Part shown: piece by piece, positions 45,208 through 53,672 of the stretch
Position numbering within the stretch: position 1 is the first letter of the stretch
Layout of the letters: each line of letters begins with the position of its first letter
DNA from: Paenibacillus sp. 19GGS1-52
Lineage (GTDB): Bacteria > Bacillota > Bacilli > Paenibacillales > Paenibacillaceae
Assembly (NCBI RefSeq): GCF_022369515.1
Contig: NZ_CP059724.1
Span: 1,798,001 to 1,862,000, forward strand
DNA: 64,000 nt
Direction of reading: 5' to 3'
Made by a program: the position numbers and the translations under genes
Notes under the pieces: model-generated
The model's input: the letters and a program-made list of their open reading frames with translations, nothing else
What the model was told of the DNA's origin: nothing
Databases searched by the model: none

Positions 45208-46992
45208 ATGGCAAAACCGGAAATGACGCTTGATTACATGAAATGGTTTCAGGAGGAGAACAACAAGAGTGCCAAAATGAATCCGTTCGCGCTGCTGAGC
45301 CGGCTGTTTCGTGAGCATGGCCGTGAGGTAGGGCTTTCAGCTTTCTATTACATGCTCAAGGCATCGCCAGTATGGTTGCTGCCTTTGATTACGGCCAATA
45401 TTATTAACATCGTGAGCTATCCTGAGCGGCATACGATGGGTGAATTCTGGATCAATCTGGCTGTTATCATTATTTTTATTCTGCAAAATATTCCGACACA
45501 TACGCTGCATATCAGCTATATCAGCAAAGCTGTGCGGCATGTAGAGGCTGGACTGCGCAGCACACTGGTGCGTAAGCTCCAGCAGCTGTCACTTAGTTAC
45601 CATGGGGACATGAATGCCGGAAGGCTGCAGTCCAAGGTGCTGCGCGATGTAGAGGCGATTGATTTCCTCTCCAGACAGATGTTGATGACGATTATCCCAG
45701 CAGGGATTAACCTGATAGTCATAATCGGGCTTACGTTGTACCATAGCTGGCTGGTCGCTCTCTTTTTCGTGCTAATGGCACCTGCCTCTATCTATCTCGT
45801 GCGGGTGTTCAAGAATAAGATGTCCAGCCGTAACCGTGAGGTGCGGAGGAATATTGAGACGATGTCCGGCAAGGTATCGGAGACGGTTGAGATGATTCCG
45901 GTTACCCGTGCGCACGGTCTGGAGGATGTGGAAATCCGCAAAGTGGATGCTGCATTGCAGGATATCCGGGAGCGGGGGCATCGGCTGGATGTACTGGAGG
46001 CTTATTTTGGCTCCTCAAGCTGGGTTGTATTTCAACTGTTCCAGGTCGGCTGTTTGTTCTTTACAGCTTATCTTGCACATAAGGGCTACATGGAAATCGG
46101 TGATATCGTGATGTATCAGGGCTTTTTCAATATGATTATCGGCTCGGTCAGCTCCATTCTTAATGTGTACCCGAACCTGGTCAAAGGGACAGAATCACTG
46201 CATTCCGTCACGGAAGTACTACTGTCCTCGGATACGGAAGAATACAAAGGTCGGACTAAGCTTGAGGATATCCGCGGTACATACAGCTTCGAGAATGTTG
46301 CCTTCAACTATAAGGAATCGGATCGACATGTGCTCGACCAGTTCTCATTGGAGGTTAAGGCGGGAGAACGAATTGCTTTTGTGGGGGAATCGGGTTCTGG
46401 TAAATCAACGATACTTAGCCTGATTATTGGCTTCTATAAACCTCAGAGCGGTGTAATCAAGGTGGATGGAGTTCCCATGGCTGAGCTCAGCATGAAAAAA
46501 TACCGTCAATCGTTAGCCATTGTGCTGCAGAATAACATTTTGTTCTCCGGTACCATTCGTGAGAATATTTCCTATGGTCTGCCCGACATCTCTGATGAAA
46601 AGGTACAGCAGGCTGTCTATATGGCCAATCTGCAGGATGTGATCGATGGTTTGCCGCAGGGGATTGAGACCTCTGTTGGAGAGCATGGCGGTCGGCTGTC
46701 CGGTGGCCAACGCCAACGGATCGCGATTGCACGAGCCCTGGTCAGAGATCCACGGATTATTATTCTCGATGAAGCAACCTCGGCGCTCGACAATGTGTCG
46801 GAGCGTCATGTACAGAGCGCGATAGAGACGCTGATGACAGGACGCACCACCTTTATCGTCGCCCACCGTTTGTCCACCGTCCGCAATGCTGATCGCATTG
46901 TTGTGATGAAGAAAGGGCGGATTGTCGAGATAGGTACCTACGATGAACTGCTGGCGATGAATGGCGAGTTCTACAAGCTGAAGAATTTGTAG
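45208..46992 (+). CDS. ABC exporter (membrane plus ATPase)
   Basis: A 594-residue half-transporter that likely works as a homodimer. Six membrane helices (about 50-330) are followed by an ATPase with Walker A GESGSGKSTI, signature LSGGQRQR, and intact Walker B IIILDEATSALD plus VAHRLST. ATG 45208 follows GCGGGTGG by 6 nt; an in-frame GTG at 45199 overlaps that site. The divergent AraC regulator suggests induction by an external compound. Substrate unknown. Confidence 0.9.
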   Translation: MAKPEMTLDYMKWFQEENNKSAKMNPFALLSRLFREHGREVGLSAFYYMLKASPVWLLPLITANIINIVSYPERHTMGEFWINLAVIIIFILQNIPTHTLHISYISKAVRHVEAGLRSTLVRKLQQLSLSYHGDMNAGRLQSKVLRDVEAIDFLSRQMLMTIIPAGINLIVIIGLTLYHSWLVALFFVLMAPASIYLVRVFKNKMSSRNREVRRNIETMSGKVSETVEMIPVTRAHGLEDVEIRKVDAALQDIRERGHRLDVLEAYFGSSSWVVFQLFQVGCLFFTAYLAHKGYMEIGDIVMYQGFFNMIIGSVSSILNVYPNLVKGTESLHSVTEVLLSSDTEEYKGRTKLEDIRGTYSFENVAFNYKESDRHVLDQFSLEVKAGERIAFVGESGSGKSTILSLIIGFYKPQSGVIKVDGVPMAELSMKKYRQSLAIVLQNNILFSGTIRENISYGLPDISDEKVQQAVYMANLQDVIDGLPQGIETSVGEHGGRLSGGQRQRIAIARALVRDPRIIILDEATSALDNVSERHVQSAIETLMTGRTTFIVAHRLSTVRNADRIVVMKKGRIVEIGTYDELLAMNGEFYKLKNL

Positions 46993-47094
46993 ATGTAGTA
47001 GATCGCTTTAAATTAAGCAAATTTTTATGAGGGCTTCATGTGGCTTTAAGCTAAGGGCTTTATAGTAATCACATGACCCCCTTATAATATACTT

Positions 47095-47131
47095 TGACCC
47101 CGCCAAACGTTGGTGGGGTCACTTTTTTTTG
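47095..47131 (+). terminator. Terminator after the ABC exporter
   Basis: TGACCCCGCCA (47095-47105) pairs with TGGTGGGGTCA (47111-47121), followed by T8. Confidence 0.9.
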
Positions 47132-47211
47132 TGTTTGCGAACATTAACAGAACATCTGCTTATTTCCGATAAATAACAGATATATGAATTCATCATCATG
47201 GGGGAATTATT

Positions 47212-48123
47212 ATGGATATCTCAGATTATCAAGAGGTTACCGATCAGCTTATTGTCAAATCTATGGAACAAAACCTGGCGATTATACGTTTTGGCCTGGA
47301 TCGTCGTGTGACCTACGTTAATGATATTTTTGCCCGCTCCATGGGTTATATAAAAGAGAATATGTATGGAATGCACCATAAAGATCTTTGTTTCCCCCAA
47401 TTTGTGAACAGTCCGGATTATGAAAAGTTCTGGCAGGACCTACTGTCAGGAAAAAGCTATCAAGATAAAATTGAACGGATGGATTCGCAAGGCAATACCA
47501 TTTGGCTCGAAGCTACTTATATGCCTGTGTTCGACGAGCAGAATGAAAAAGTGCTCAGTATATCCAAGGTAGCAACGGATATTACTGAAAGACAAAATAA
47601 CATTAGCATTGTTGTCGCCCGTATGCAGGAAATGGCAGACAGTCTGAATCAACGCGCCGAGACAGGAATTGCACGAAGTCAGGAATTATTGGTGAGCATC
47701 AACAAGATTGCGGAAGTATCTCTGGACAATACCATGATCCTGACCGAACTGCAGAAGGAAGCGGTAACGATCCATGGAATGGTGCAAACTATTCGTAATA
47801 TCGCTTCACAGACCCACCTATTAGCCCTTAATGCGGCGATTGAGGCCGCTCATGCTGGAGAGTTTGGTCGAGGGTTTGATGTAGTAGCCAAAGAAGTAAG
47901 GAAATTGTCGTCAATGGTCGAGAATACGATCATTGAGGTCCGGGATAGTGTGGAAGCCATAACCATAGAAGTTGCAAAAATCTCCAGTGGCACCAACCGT
48001 GTACAAGAAAATGTAGAGAATAGTCAGCAGCAAATTGAAGTGGCGTTGAATGATTTCACAACAATTGCTACTTCTGCTCAGGATCTCGATAATCAAGCAC
48101 GCGAAGTGTTAAATTCTATCTAG
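47212..48123 (+). CDS. Soluble PAS-domain chemotaxis receptor
   Basis: A 303-residue methyl-accepting-type protein with no membrane segment or HAMP domain. An N-terminal PAS domain (about 18-130, FGLDRRVTYVNDIFARSMGY ... SISKVATDITERQ) precedes the coiled-coil signalling part with the conserved tip IRNIASQTHLLALNAAIEAA (about 199-218) and GRGFDVVAKEVRKLS. PAS domains of this kind often bind heme, flavin or a small ligand, so it may sense oxygen or redox state. The cytoplasmic coiled coil is short. ATG after GGGGGAATT. Alone between two terminators. Confidence 0.9.
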   Translation: MDISDYQEVTDQLIVKSMEQNLAIIRFGLDRRVTYVNDIFARSMGYIKENMYGMHHKDLCFPQFVNSPDYEKFWQDLLSGKSYQDKIERMDSQGNTIWLEATYMPVFDEQNEKVLSISKVATDITERQNNISIVVARMQEMADSLNQRAETGIARSQELLVSINKIAEVSLDNTMILTELQKEAVTIHGMVQTIRNIASQTHLLALNAAIEAAHAGEFGRGFDVVAKEVRKLSSMVENTIIEVRDSVEAITIEVAKISSGTNRVQENVENSQQQIEVALNDFTTIATSAQDLDNQAREVLNSI

Positions 48124-48139
48124 ATCATGGCGAGAGTGC

Positions 48140-48180
48140 AAAAGAAGCGCGTACCTTTCGGGGGATGTGCTTCTTTTTTG
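48140..48180 (+). terminator. Terminator after the PAS receptor
   Basis: AAAAGAAGC pairs with GCTTCTTTT, with a T run. Confidence 0.8.
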
Positions 48181-48273
48181 GTCTTGTGTTCCCCCCTTTT
48201 GTTGATATACAGTTAGTAGATGCACCCTGCGGGGTTCCAGAAATCATGTGTACTGTTAAAGGAGAGAAGAGCC

Positions 48274-48852
48274 TTGGAAGTAACTCGTTGTGGCTGGGTC
48301 AATGAAGATCCTCTATATATAGCATATCATGATGAGGAGTGGGGCAAGCCTCTTTATGAGGACAGAAAGCTGTTTGAATTGCTGATGCTGGAGGGCATGC
48401 AGGCCGGACTGAGCTGGTATACCATACTGAAGAAACGAGATCGCTTTAGAATAGCATTCGACGGGTTTGATCCGGAAATTATTGTGCATTATGATGATGA
48501 GAAAATGGAAGAGCTCATGAATGACAGCGGCATCATCAGAAACCGCTTAAAGATAGACTCTATTGTCCGGAATGCAGGTGTGTATTTGCAGATTTGCCGC
48601 GAAGAGAGCAGTTTTGCAGATTATCTCTGGAGTTTTGCAGGTGGAGCACCGCTAATTAACCATTGGGAGCACAGAGCTGAAGTACCAGCTACAACTCCAC
48701 AGTCCGATGCGATGAGCAAGGCCTTGAAGAAGAAAGGCATGAAATTTGTGGGCTCGACCATCTGTTATGCCTTCATGCAATCATCCGGCATGGTGAATGA
48801 CCATACCTTGAACTGTTTTTGCCGCAATAGCGATCTCGACCTGCTGCGCTGA
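48274..48852 (+). CDS. tag: DNA-3-methyladenine glycosylase I
   Basis: Base-excision repair enzyme removing 3-methyladenine, 192 residues. The N-terminus TRCGWVNEDPLYIAYHDEEW carries the zinc-ligand Cys and the substrate pocket. FELLMLEGMQAGLSWYTIL follows, and the C-terminal zinc site is FVGSTICYAFMQSSGMVNDH. TTG 48274 is preferred: AAGGAGAG lies 7 nt upstream and the resulting length matches the family. A longer in-frame start (48220) has no site. Confidence 0.95.
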   Translation: MEVTRCGWVNEDPLYIAYHDEEWGKPLYEDRKLFELLMLEGMQAGLSWYTILKKRDRFRIAFDGFDPEIIVHYDDEKMEELMNDSGIIRNRLKIDSIVRNAGVYLQICREESSFADYLWSFAGGAPLINHWEHRAEVPATTPQSDAMSKALKKKGMKFVGSTICYAFMQSSGMVNDHTLNCFCRNSDLDLLR

Positions 48853-48900
48853 TCCACAGTTTGGCGCTAGACCAGCAAGAAATGTTATACTGTCCAGAGC

Positions 48901-48994
48901 AGCAGATGCTCCACAAAACTAAGCGAATGCTTACGAAGCCAGTTTTGAACGAAGCTGATCCAAGAAGCAGATGCTCCACAAAACTTTCAGGAGG
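48901..48994 (+). repeat. Hairpin leader unit before prmA
   Basis: An exact 20 nt direct repeat ending CTCCACAAAACT lies at 48901-48920 and 48966-48985. Between them are ATGCTTACGAAG (48927-48938) and AGTTTTG (48941-48947). AGTTTTG is complementary to both CAAAACT copies (48914-48920 and 48979-48985), so two exclusive hairpins are possible. The second copy ends 3 nt before AGGAGG (48989-48994). Same unit as before gpr. Confidence 0.85.
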
Positions 48995-49004
48995 ATTCAA
49001 AACA

Positions 49005-50069
49005 ATGTTATGGCATGAACTGACGATACATACAACAGAAGAAGCACAGGAAATGATCTCCAATCTGCTGTACGAAGCAGGCGCGGGCGGTGTTTCTATT
49101 GAGGAATCCGGTACGCTGAATAAAGTACGTGATACACGTTACGGTGAATTATACGATCAGCCGCTGAATGACATTCCCGAAGGGGAAGCGGTCATTAAAG
49201 GCTATTATTCCGATACCGTCTCCATGGAAGCCATTATAGAAGAGCTGACCCCAAGAGTGGAGGAACTGCGCGAATTCGGTATAGATCCTGGCAAAGCGCT
49301 GATCTCCTGGACAACCGTCGACGAAGATGAATGGGCCCATGCCTGGAAGCAATATTTTAAGCCACTACGTGTTTCCGAGCGCCTTACGATCAAACCGACT
49401 TGGGAGGAATATACGCCTGAAAGTCCGGAGGAGAAGATTATAGAGCTGGACCCAGGTATGGCATTCGGCACCGGTACCCATCCTACTACGGCGCTGTGCT
49501 TGCGTGCCCTGGAGAAGAATATTAGCGGCGGTGAGGAAGTGATCGACGTGGGTACAGGTTCAGGTATTCTGGCGGTAGGCGCAATGCTGCTGGGTGCGAA
49601 GTCCGTGCTGGCACTCGATCTGGACCCGGTGGCAGTAGCTAGTGCTCAGGAGAATGTAGCGTTGAATAAACTCCAGCAGGCCATTACGGTAAAAGAAAGC
49701 GACCTTCTGACGCTGCTCGGCGGCGCTGGTGTAGCAGATACGGTGGCAGGGGATATGTGGCCATCTGCCAGACCTGGCCATACCTTGGGTGAGAATGTCT
49801 TGCCTGCTGATGCTGAACAAGAAGCTGAAGGCAGCCTCGGAGTTACGCTCCCAGTACAAATAGTAGTGGCGAATATTTTGGCGGAAATCATTGTGCTGTT
49901 TACAGAGGATGTCTACCGTGCGCTTAAACCGGGTGGCATTTATATTACTTCCGGTATTTATAAGGATAAAGAAGGGCTTGTGGCACAGGCGCTGACAGCC
50001 TCCGGTTTTGACATTATTGAAGTATCCCATGAAGAAGATTGGGTGGCATTTACAGCCGGAAAGAGGTAA
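49005..50069 (+). CDS. prmA: Ribosomal protein L11 methyltransferase
   Basis: SAM-dependent methyltransferase of ribosomal protein L11, 354 residues, longer than the usual 310-320. The N-terminal substrate-recognition domain begins MLWHELTIHTTEEAQEMISN. The SAM motif is VIDVGTGSGILAVGAMLLGA, and VVANILAEIIVLF is the family signature. About 40 extra residues (AGDMWPSARPGHTLGENVL and following) sit just before that signature. ATG 49005 has AGGAGG upstream; the frame extends back to 48861 through the repeat but without similarity. Confidence 0.95.
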   Translation: MLWHELTIHTTEEAQEMISNLLYEAGAGGVSIEESGTLNKVRDTRYGELYDQPLNDIPEGEAVIKGYYSDTVSMEAIIEELTPRVEELREFGIDPGKALISWTTVDEDEWAHAWKQYFKPLRVSERLTIKPTWEEYTPESPEEKIIELDPGMAFGTGTHPTTALCLRALEKNISGGEEVIDVGTGSGILAVGAMLLGAKSVLALDLDPVAVASAQENVALNKLQQAITVKESDLLTLLGGAGVADTVAGDMWPSARPGHTLGENVLPADAEQEAEGSLGVTLPVQIVVANILAEIIVLFTEDVYRALKPGGIYITSGIYKDKEGLVAQALTASGFDIIEVSHEEDWVAFTAGKR

Positions 50070-50071
50070 AA

Positions 50072-50767
50072 ATGGATTTATTACAGAGCTTTATACGTAT
50101 ACCGCTGGAACAGCTTCCATTCTTTCTGATTACTCTGCTTATCGCCTTTACGGTGCATGAGTTCAGCCATGCTTATTTTGCAAATAAGTTTGGTGATCCG
50201 ACAGCCCGGTTGCTGGGACGCATGACACTTAATCCAGCCGTTCATTTTGATTTCTTTGGGATCATCCTAATGCTCATCGCGGGCTTCGGCTGGGCGCGTC
50301 CGGTTCCGGTAAACCGCGAGAACTTTAGTCGTCCCCGTCTTATGGGCGTCGTTGTATCCATTGTTGGACCCATAAGCAATTTACTACTTGGGATTCTGGG
50401 TGCGTTAATTTATGCAGCACTTGAGGCAAGTGGAGCTTTAAATGCGATCTCCAATGACCGTTTACTTCAGGCTATTTACATGTTTTTTGGTATTTTCATT
50501 CAACTCAATTTCTTTCTGTTCCTGTTCAATCTCATTCCGCTGCCGCCGCTGGATGGTTACCGGATTGTAGAAGATATCGCTCCACGCCCCATTCGCGGGA
50601 AATTACAGCAATACGAGCAGTGGGCTTCGTTTCTTTTTCTGCTGATCGTCTTTCTCCCTGGTTTGCGGGCTTACACCATTACACCCCTTAATAATTGGTC
50701 CACTCAACTGGCAGGAGAATTTGTGAACCTTTTCTATAAGTTATCCCTTAAGATATTTGGCAGCTAA
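50072..50767 (+). CDS. Site-2-protease-like membrane metalloprotease (M50)
   Basis: A 231-residue integral membrane zinc protease. The catalytic HExxH is in FTVHEFSHAYFANKFGDPTA (about 28-35), and the third ligand motif is NLIPLPPLDGYRI, with about five hydrophobic segments. No PDZ domain, so it belongs to the short FtsH-independent M50 group (YwhC-like). ATG 50072 after AAAGAGG; its start is 2 bp after the prmA stop, so the two are probably co-transcribed. Substrate unknown. Confidence 0.92.
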   Translation: MDLLQSFIRIPLEQLPFFLITLLIAFTVHEFSHAYFANKFGDPTARLLGRMTLNPAVHFDFFGIILMLIAGFGWARPVPVNRENFSRPRLMGVVVSIVGPISNLLLGILGALIYAALEASGALNAISNDRLLQAIYMFFGIFIQLNFFLFLFNLIPLPPLDGYRIVEDIAPRPIRGKLQQYEQWASFLFLLIVFLPGLRAYTITPLNNWSTQLAGEFVNLFYKLSLKIFGS

Positions 50768-50799
50768 AGAAGTAAATCAAGGAACAGGATGATGATGAC

Positions 50800-51564
50800 A
50801 TGCAACGATATTTCGTTACACCAGAGCAGTTCAACGATAGCACAGTGAGAATCGACGGTGAGGATGCCCGTCATATCGCCAAGGTAATGCGCGGCAAAGC
50901 AGGGGACAAGCTGATCGTCAGCGATGGTATTTCTCGCGAAGCATTAGTGGAAATTGCTATTATCGAAATTGGTGAAGTAACAGTGAATATTTTGGAAGCA
51001 CTGGAGATGACCCATGAGCCACGGGTCAAGATTACGGTAGCCCAAAGCTTGCCCAAGGCGGACAAGATGGAGACGGTTATTCAGAAATGCACGGAGATTG
51101 GCGCCGTGTCCTTTATTCCATTTCTGTCAGAGCGCACAATCGTGCAATACGACGAGCGCAAGGAGAGCAAACGGCTGGAACGCTGGCGCAAAATTTGCAA
51201 GGAAGCAGCGGAGCAAGCTCACCGGAACATCGTGCCAGAGGTAAGCGCACCCTTGACATGGAAGAAACTATTACAGTCCTTCGGGGAATTTGACGCTGTT
51301 TATTTTTGCTATGAGAAGGAAGAGGGCATGCAACTGCGCAGTGCAGCAGCACCATGGGTATCTGCACTATCTCCAAAGTCCTCAGGCAAGGTGATGATTG
51401 TAGTGGGTCCTGAAGGTGGCTTCAGCCCAGAGGAATGTCTCGGAGCCGAGGAGGCAGGGGCGCTTTCCGTAGGTCTGGGACGGCGTATTCTGCGCTGCGA
51501 GACGGCGGGAATGGTTGCTGCTGCCTGCATTCTGTATGAATCGGGAGAAATGGGGGGAGCTTGA
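50800..51564 (+). CDS. rsmE: 16S rRNA m3U1498 methyltransferase
   Basis: SPOUT-class methyltransferase, 254 residues. The N-terminal PUA-like domain begins MQRYFVTPEQFNDSTVRIDG. The C-terminal knot has the SAM site VMIVVGPEGGFSPEE and LGRRILRCETAGMVAA. It is placed prmA-M50-rsmE-mtaB, close to the Bacillus order. ATG with GGAACAGGATG upstream. Confidence 0.96.
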   Translation: MQRYFVTPEQFNDSTVRIDGEDARHIAKVMRGKAGDKLIVSDGISREALVEIAIIEIGEVTVNILEALEMTHEPRVKITVAQSLPKADKMETVIQKCTEIGAVSFIPFLSERTIVQYDERKESKRLERWRKICKEAAEQAHRNIVPEVSAPLTWKKLLQSFGEFDAVYFCYEKEEGMQLRSAAAPWVSALSPKSSGKVMIVVGPEGGFSPEECLGAEEAGALSVGLGRRILRCETAGMVAAACILYESGEMGGA

Positions 51565-51567
51565 GTT

Positions 51568-52911
51568 ATGTCATCCGTAGCATTTTATACATTAGGTTGT
51601 AAAGTTAATTTCTATGATACTGAAGCCATTTGGCAGCTGTTCAAAAATGAAGGCTACGAACAGGTCGATTTTGAAGGGCCAGCCGATGTCTATCTGATTA
51701 ATACTTGTACCGTAACCAATACCGGAGATAAGAAAAGTCGCCAAATGATTCGGCGGGCCGTTCGCCGTAATCCAGAAGCCATCGTGGCTGTTACGGGCTG
51801 CTATGCGCAGACCTCTCCCGGCGAGATTCTGGACATTCCCGGTGTTGATCTCGTCATTGGCAACCAGGACCGCGACCAGATTATGACCCATGTGAAGAAT
51901 ATTCAGGCCACACGCCAGCCGGTCAACGCTGTCCGCAACATTATGAAGACGCGTGAATTTGAGGAAATGGATGTACCTGGCTTTGCTGACCGGACACGGG
52001 CTTTCATGAAGATCCAGGATGGCTGCAACAACTTCTGTACGTTCTGCATCATTCCGTGGTCGCGTGGTCTGTCCCGCAGCCGTGATCCCAAGAGCATTAT
52101 CACTCAGGCTAAGCAGTTGGTGGCAGCTGGTTATAAAGAATTCGTCCTGACAGGTATTCACACCGGAGGTTACGGTGATGATCTTGAGAATTACCGGCTG
52201 TCCGATCTGCTGTGGGAGCTGGATCAAGTGGAGGGGCTGGAACGGGTGCGTATCAGCTCGATTGAGGCCAGTCAGATTGATGAGAAGCTGCTTGAGGTGC
52301 TGAATCGTTCCACCAAAATGTGCCGCCATCTACACATACCACTACAGGCTGGACATAACGAGGTGCTGAAAGCGATGCACCGTAAATATACGACCGAAGA
52401 GTATTATGCCAAAATCGGGCTGATCCGTCAGGCCATGCCGGATGTCGGCATTACAACAGACGTGATTGTTGGTTTTCCGGGTGAAACCGATGAGATGTTC
52501 CGTGCCGGATATGATTTCATGAAGGCGGTGGGCTTCTCGGAAATGCATGTATTCCCGTATTCCAAGCGGACGGGTACACCAGCGGCACGAATGGATCACC
52601 AAATTGATGAGGAGATCAAGAATGACCGCGTCCAGCAGCTGATTGATCTCTCTGAGGAAATGCAGCTGACCTATGCACGTACATTTGTCGGTCAGACAGT
52701 GAGCGTCATTGCGGAAAGATCGGCGAAAGGCGCACCTGGCCGGGCTGTACAGCATGGCTTTAGTGACAATTACCTGCAGATTCTTTTTAACGGTGATGAT
52801 TCACTGCAGGGAGAGCTTTGCCAGATTAAAATAACTGAAGCCGGTGTTAACGAATGCCGGGGCGAGCTGGTTGGCATAAGTCATGACAGTCTGCAGACAT
52901 CTGCTGGTTAA
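51568..52911 (+). CDS. mtaB: tRNA t6A37 methylthiotransferase MtaB
   Basis: Radical SAM methylthiotransferase converting t6A to ms2t6A at tRNA position 37; 447 residues. The N-terminal UPF0004 domain has three cluster cysteines (TLGCKVNFYDTEAIW, LINTCTVTN, VTGCYAQ). The radical SAM motif is QDGCNNFCTFCIIPWSRG (Cys x3 Cys x2 Cys). The C-terminal TRAM domain follows. Starts 3 bp after rsmE, so co-translated. Same order as yqeU-yqeV in B. subtilis. Confidence 0.96.
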   Translation: MSSVAFYTLGCKVNFYDTEAIWQLFKNEGYEQVDFEGPADVYLINTCTVTNTGDKKSRQMIRRAVRRNPEAIVAVTGCYAQTSPGEILDIPGVDLVIGNQDRDQIMTHVKNIQATRQPVNAVRNIMKTREFEEMDVPGFADRTRAFMKIQDGCNNFCTFCIIPWSRGLSRSRDPKSIITQAKQLVAAGYKEFVLTGIHTGGYGDDLENYRLSDLLWELDQVEGLERVRISSIEASQIDEKLLEVLNRSTKMCRHLHIPLQAGHNEVLKAMHRKYTTEEYYAKIGLIRQAMPDVGITTDVIVGFPGETDEMFRAGYDFMKAVGFSEMHVFPYSKRTGTPAARMDHQIDEEIKNDRVQQLIDLSEEMQLTYARTFVGQTVSVIAERSAKGAPGRAVQHGFSDNYLQILFNGDDSLQGELCQIKITEAGVNECRGELVGISHDSLQTSAG

Positions 52912-52973
52912 GGGATGTAGCTTAAACATTGCACCAAGGATTTCATTTCATTTTTGGAGATGGAATCCTTATT

Positions 52974-53070
52974 GAAAGATAAGAATTTATATGTCTTACA
53001 CGATAACTTATGCTTATATTTCTCGAAGAAACGGATACCGTCCACAAAAGGATGGCAAAGCCGTTTCTTC
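52974..53070. repeat. Dispersed hairpin repeat R (copy 2)
   Basis: Left half AGATAAGAATTTATATG, ACACGATAACTTATGC and TTATATTTCTCG; right half AAGAAACGG (53026 on) pairing with CCGTTTCTT (to 53069). A separate hairpin AAGGATTTCAT/ATGGAATCCTT (52936-52970) just after mtaB may be its terminator, though without a T run. Confidence 0.75.
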
Positions 53071-53113
53071 TTGTTATCTATGAAGTTTAATTTTAAGAAA
53101 AGGAGGAACTTGT

Positions 53114-53548
53114 ATGGTGTACAAGGAAATTTCGGCTGGTGGTGTTGTATATCGCAAGGGTAACTCAGGCTTGGAAATCCAGCTGATTGTGGACCGTTAC
53201 GGCAAAGTAGCACTTCCTAAAGGGAAGATGGAAGTCGGAGAAACGGTTGAGGAGACGGCCCTGCGTGAGATTCTCGAAGAGACAGGTACCATTGGGGTAG
53301 TTATAGCACCCGTGGATATCATTAAATATACGTACCATCATCCGGTGCACGGTAAGGTGGATAAAGAGGTTCATTATTTTTTGGTGGAAGCTACGGGCGG
53401 CGTAACTGAGGCGCAACTTGCGGAGATCAGCGCTGTGGAATGGCATGAGCCGCTTAACGCCTGGGCGAGAGGAACTAGTAATTCTTACTCCAATAATATC
53501 CATATTTTGCGCAAGGCACTCACTCTACTGGGTATTAAGGTGCTCTAG
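53114..53548 (+). CDS. Nudix hydrolase
   Basis: A 144-residue nucleoside-diphosphate-X hydrolase. The Nudix box GKMEVGETVEETALREILEE followed by TG is complete (G-x5-E-x7-RE-x2-EE-x-G). The N-terminus VYKEISAGGVVYRKG and the position of GKVALPKGKME resemble the Ap4A/diadenosine or dGTP-cleaning subgroup, but the substrate cannot be fixed. ATG after AGGAGG. Alone between repeat R2 and the Big2 gene. Confidence 0.92.
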   Translation: MVYKEISAGGVVYRKGNSGLEIQLIVDRYGKVALPKGKMEVGETVEETALREILEETGTIGVVIAPVDIIKYTYHHPVHGKVDKEVHYFLVEATGGVTEAQLAEISAVEWHEPLNAWARGTSNSYSNNIHILRKALTLLGIKVL

Positions 53549-53672
53549 TTACAAAGTCCTGAATTCAGTCTAAACCTGAAGGAATATGAGAATAAGGTAA
53601 ACACTTGAGGGCTAGATGTCGATATAAGTGGAAGAGTGTGGAAAATAACATTATAGCCTAAGGAGAGAACTG

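Noticed and set aside
48861..49004. N-terminal extension of prmA
   Set aside because: The extension translates the hairpin repeat and lies before a strong ribosome-binding site.
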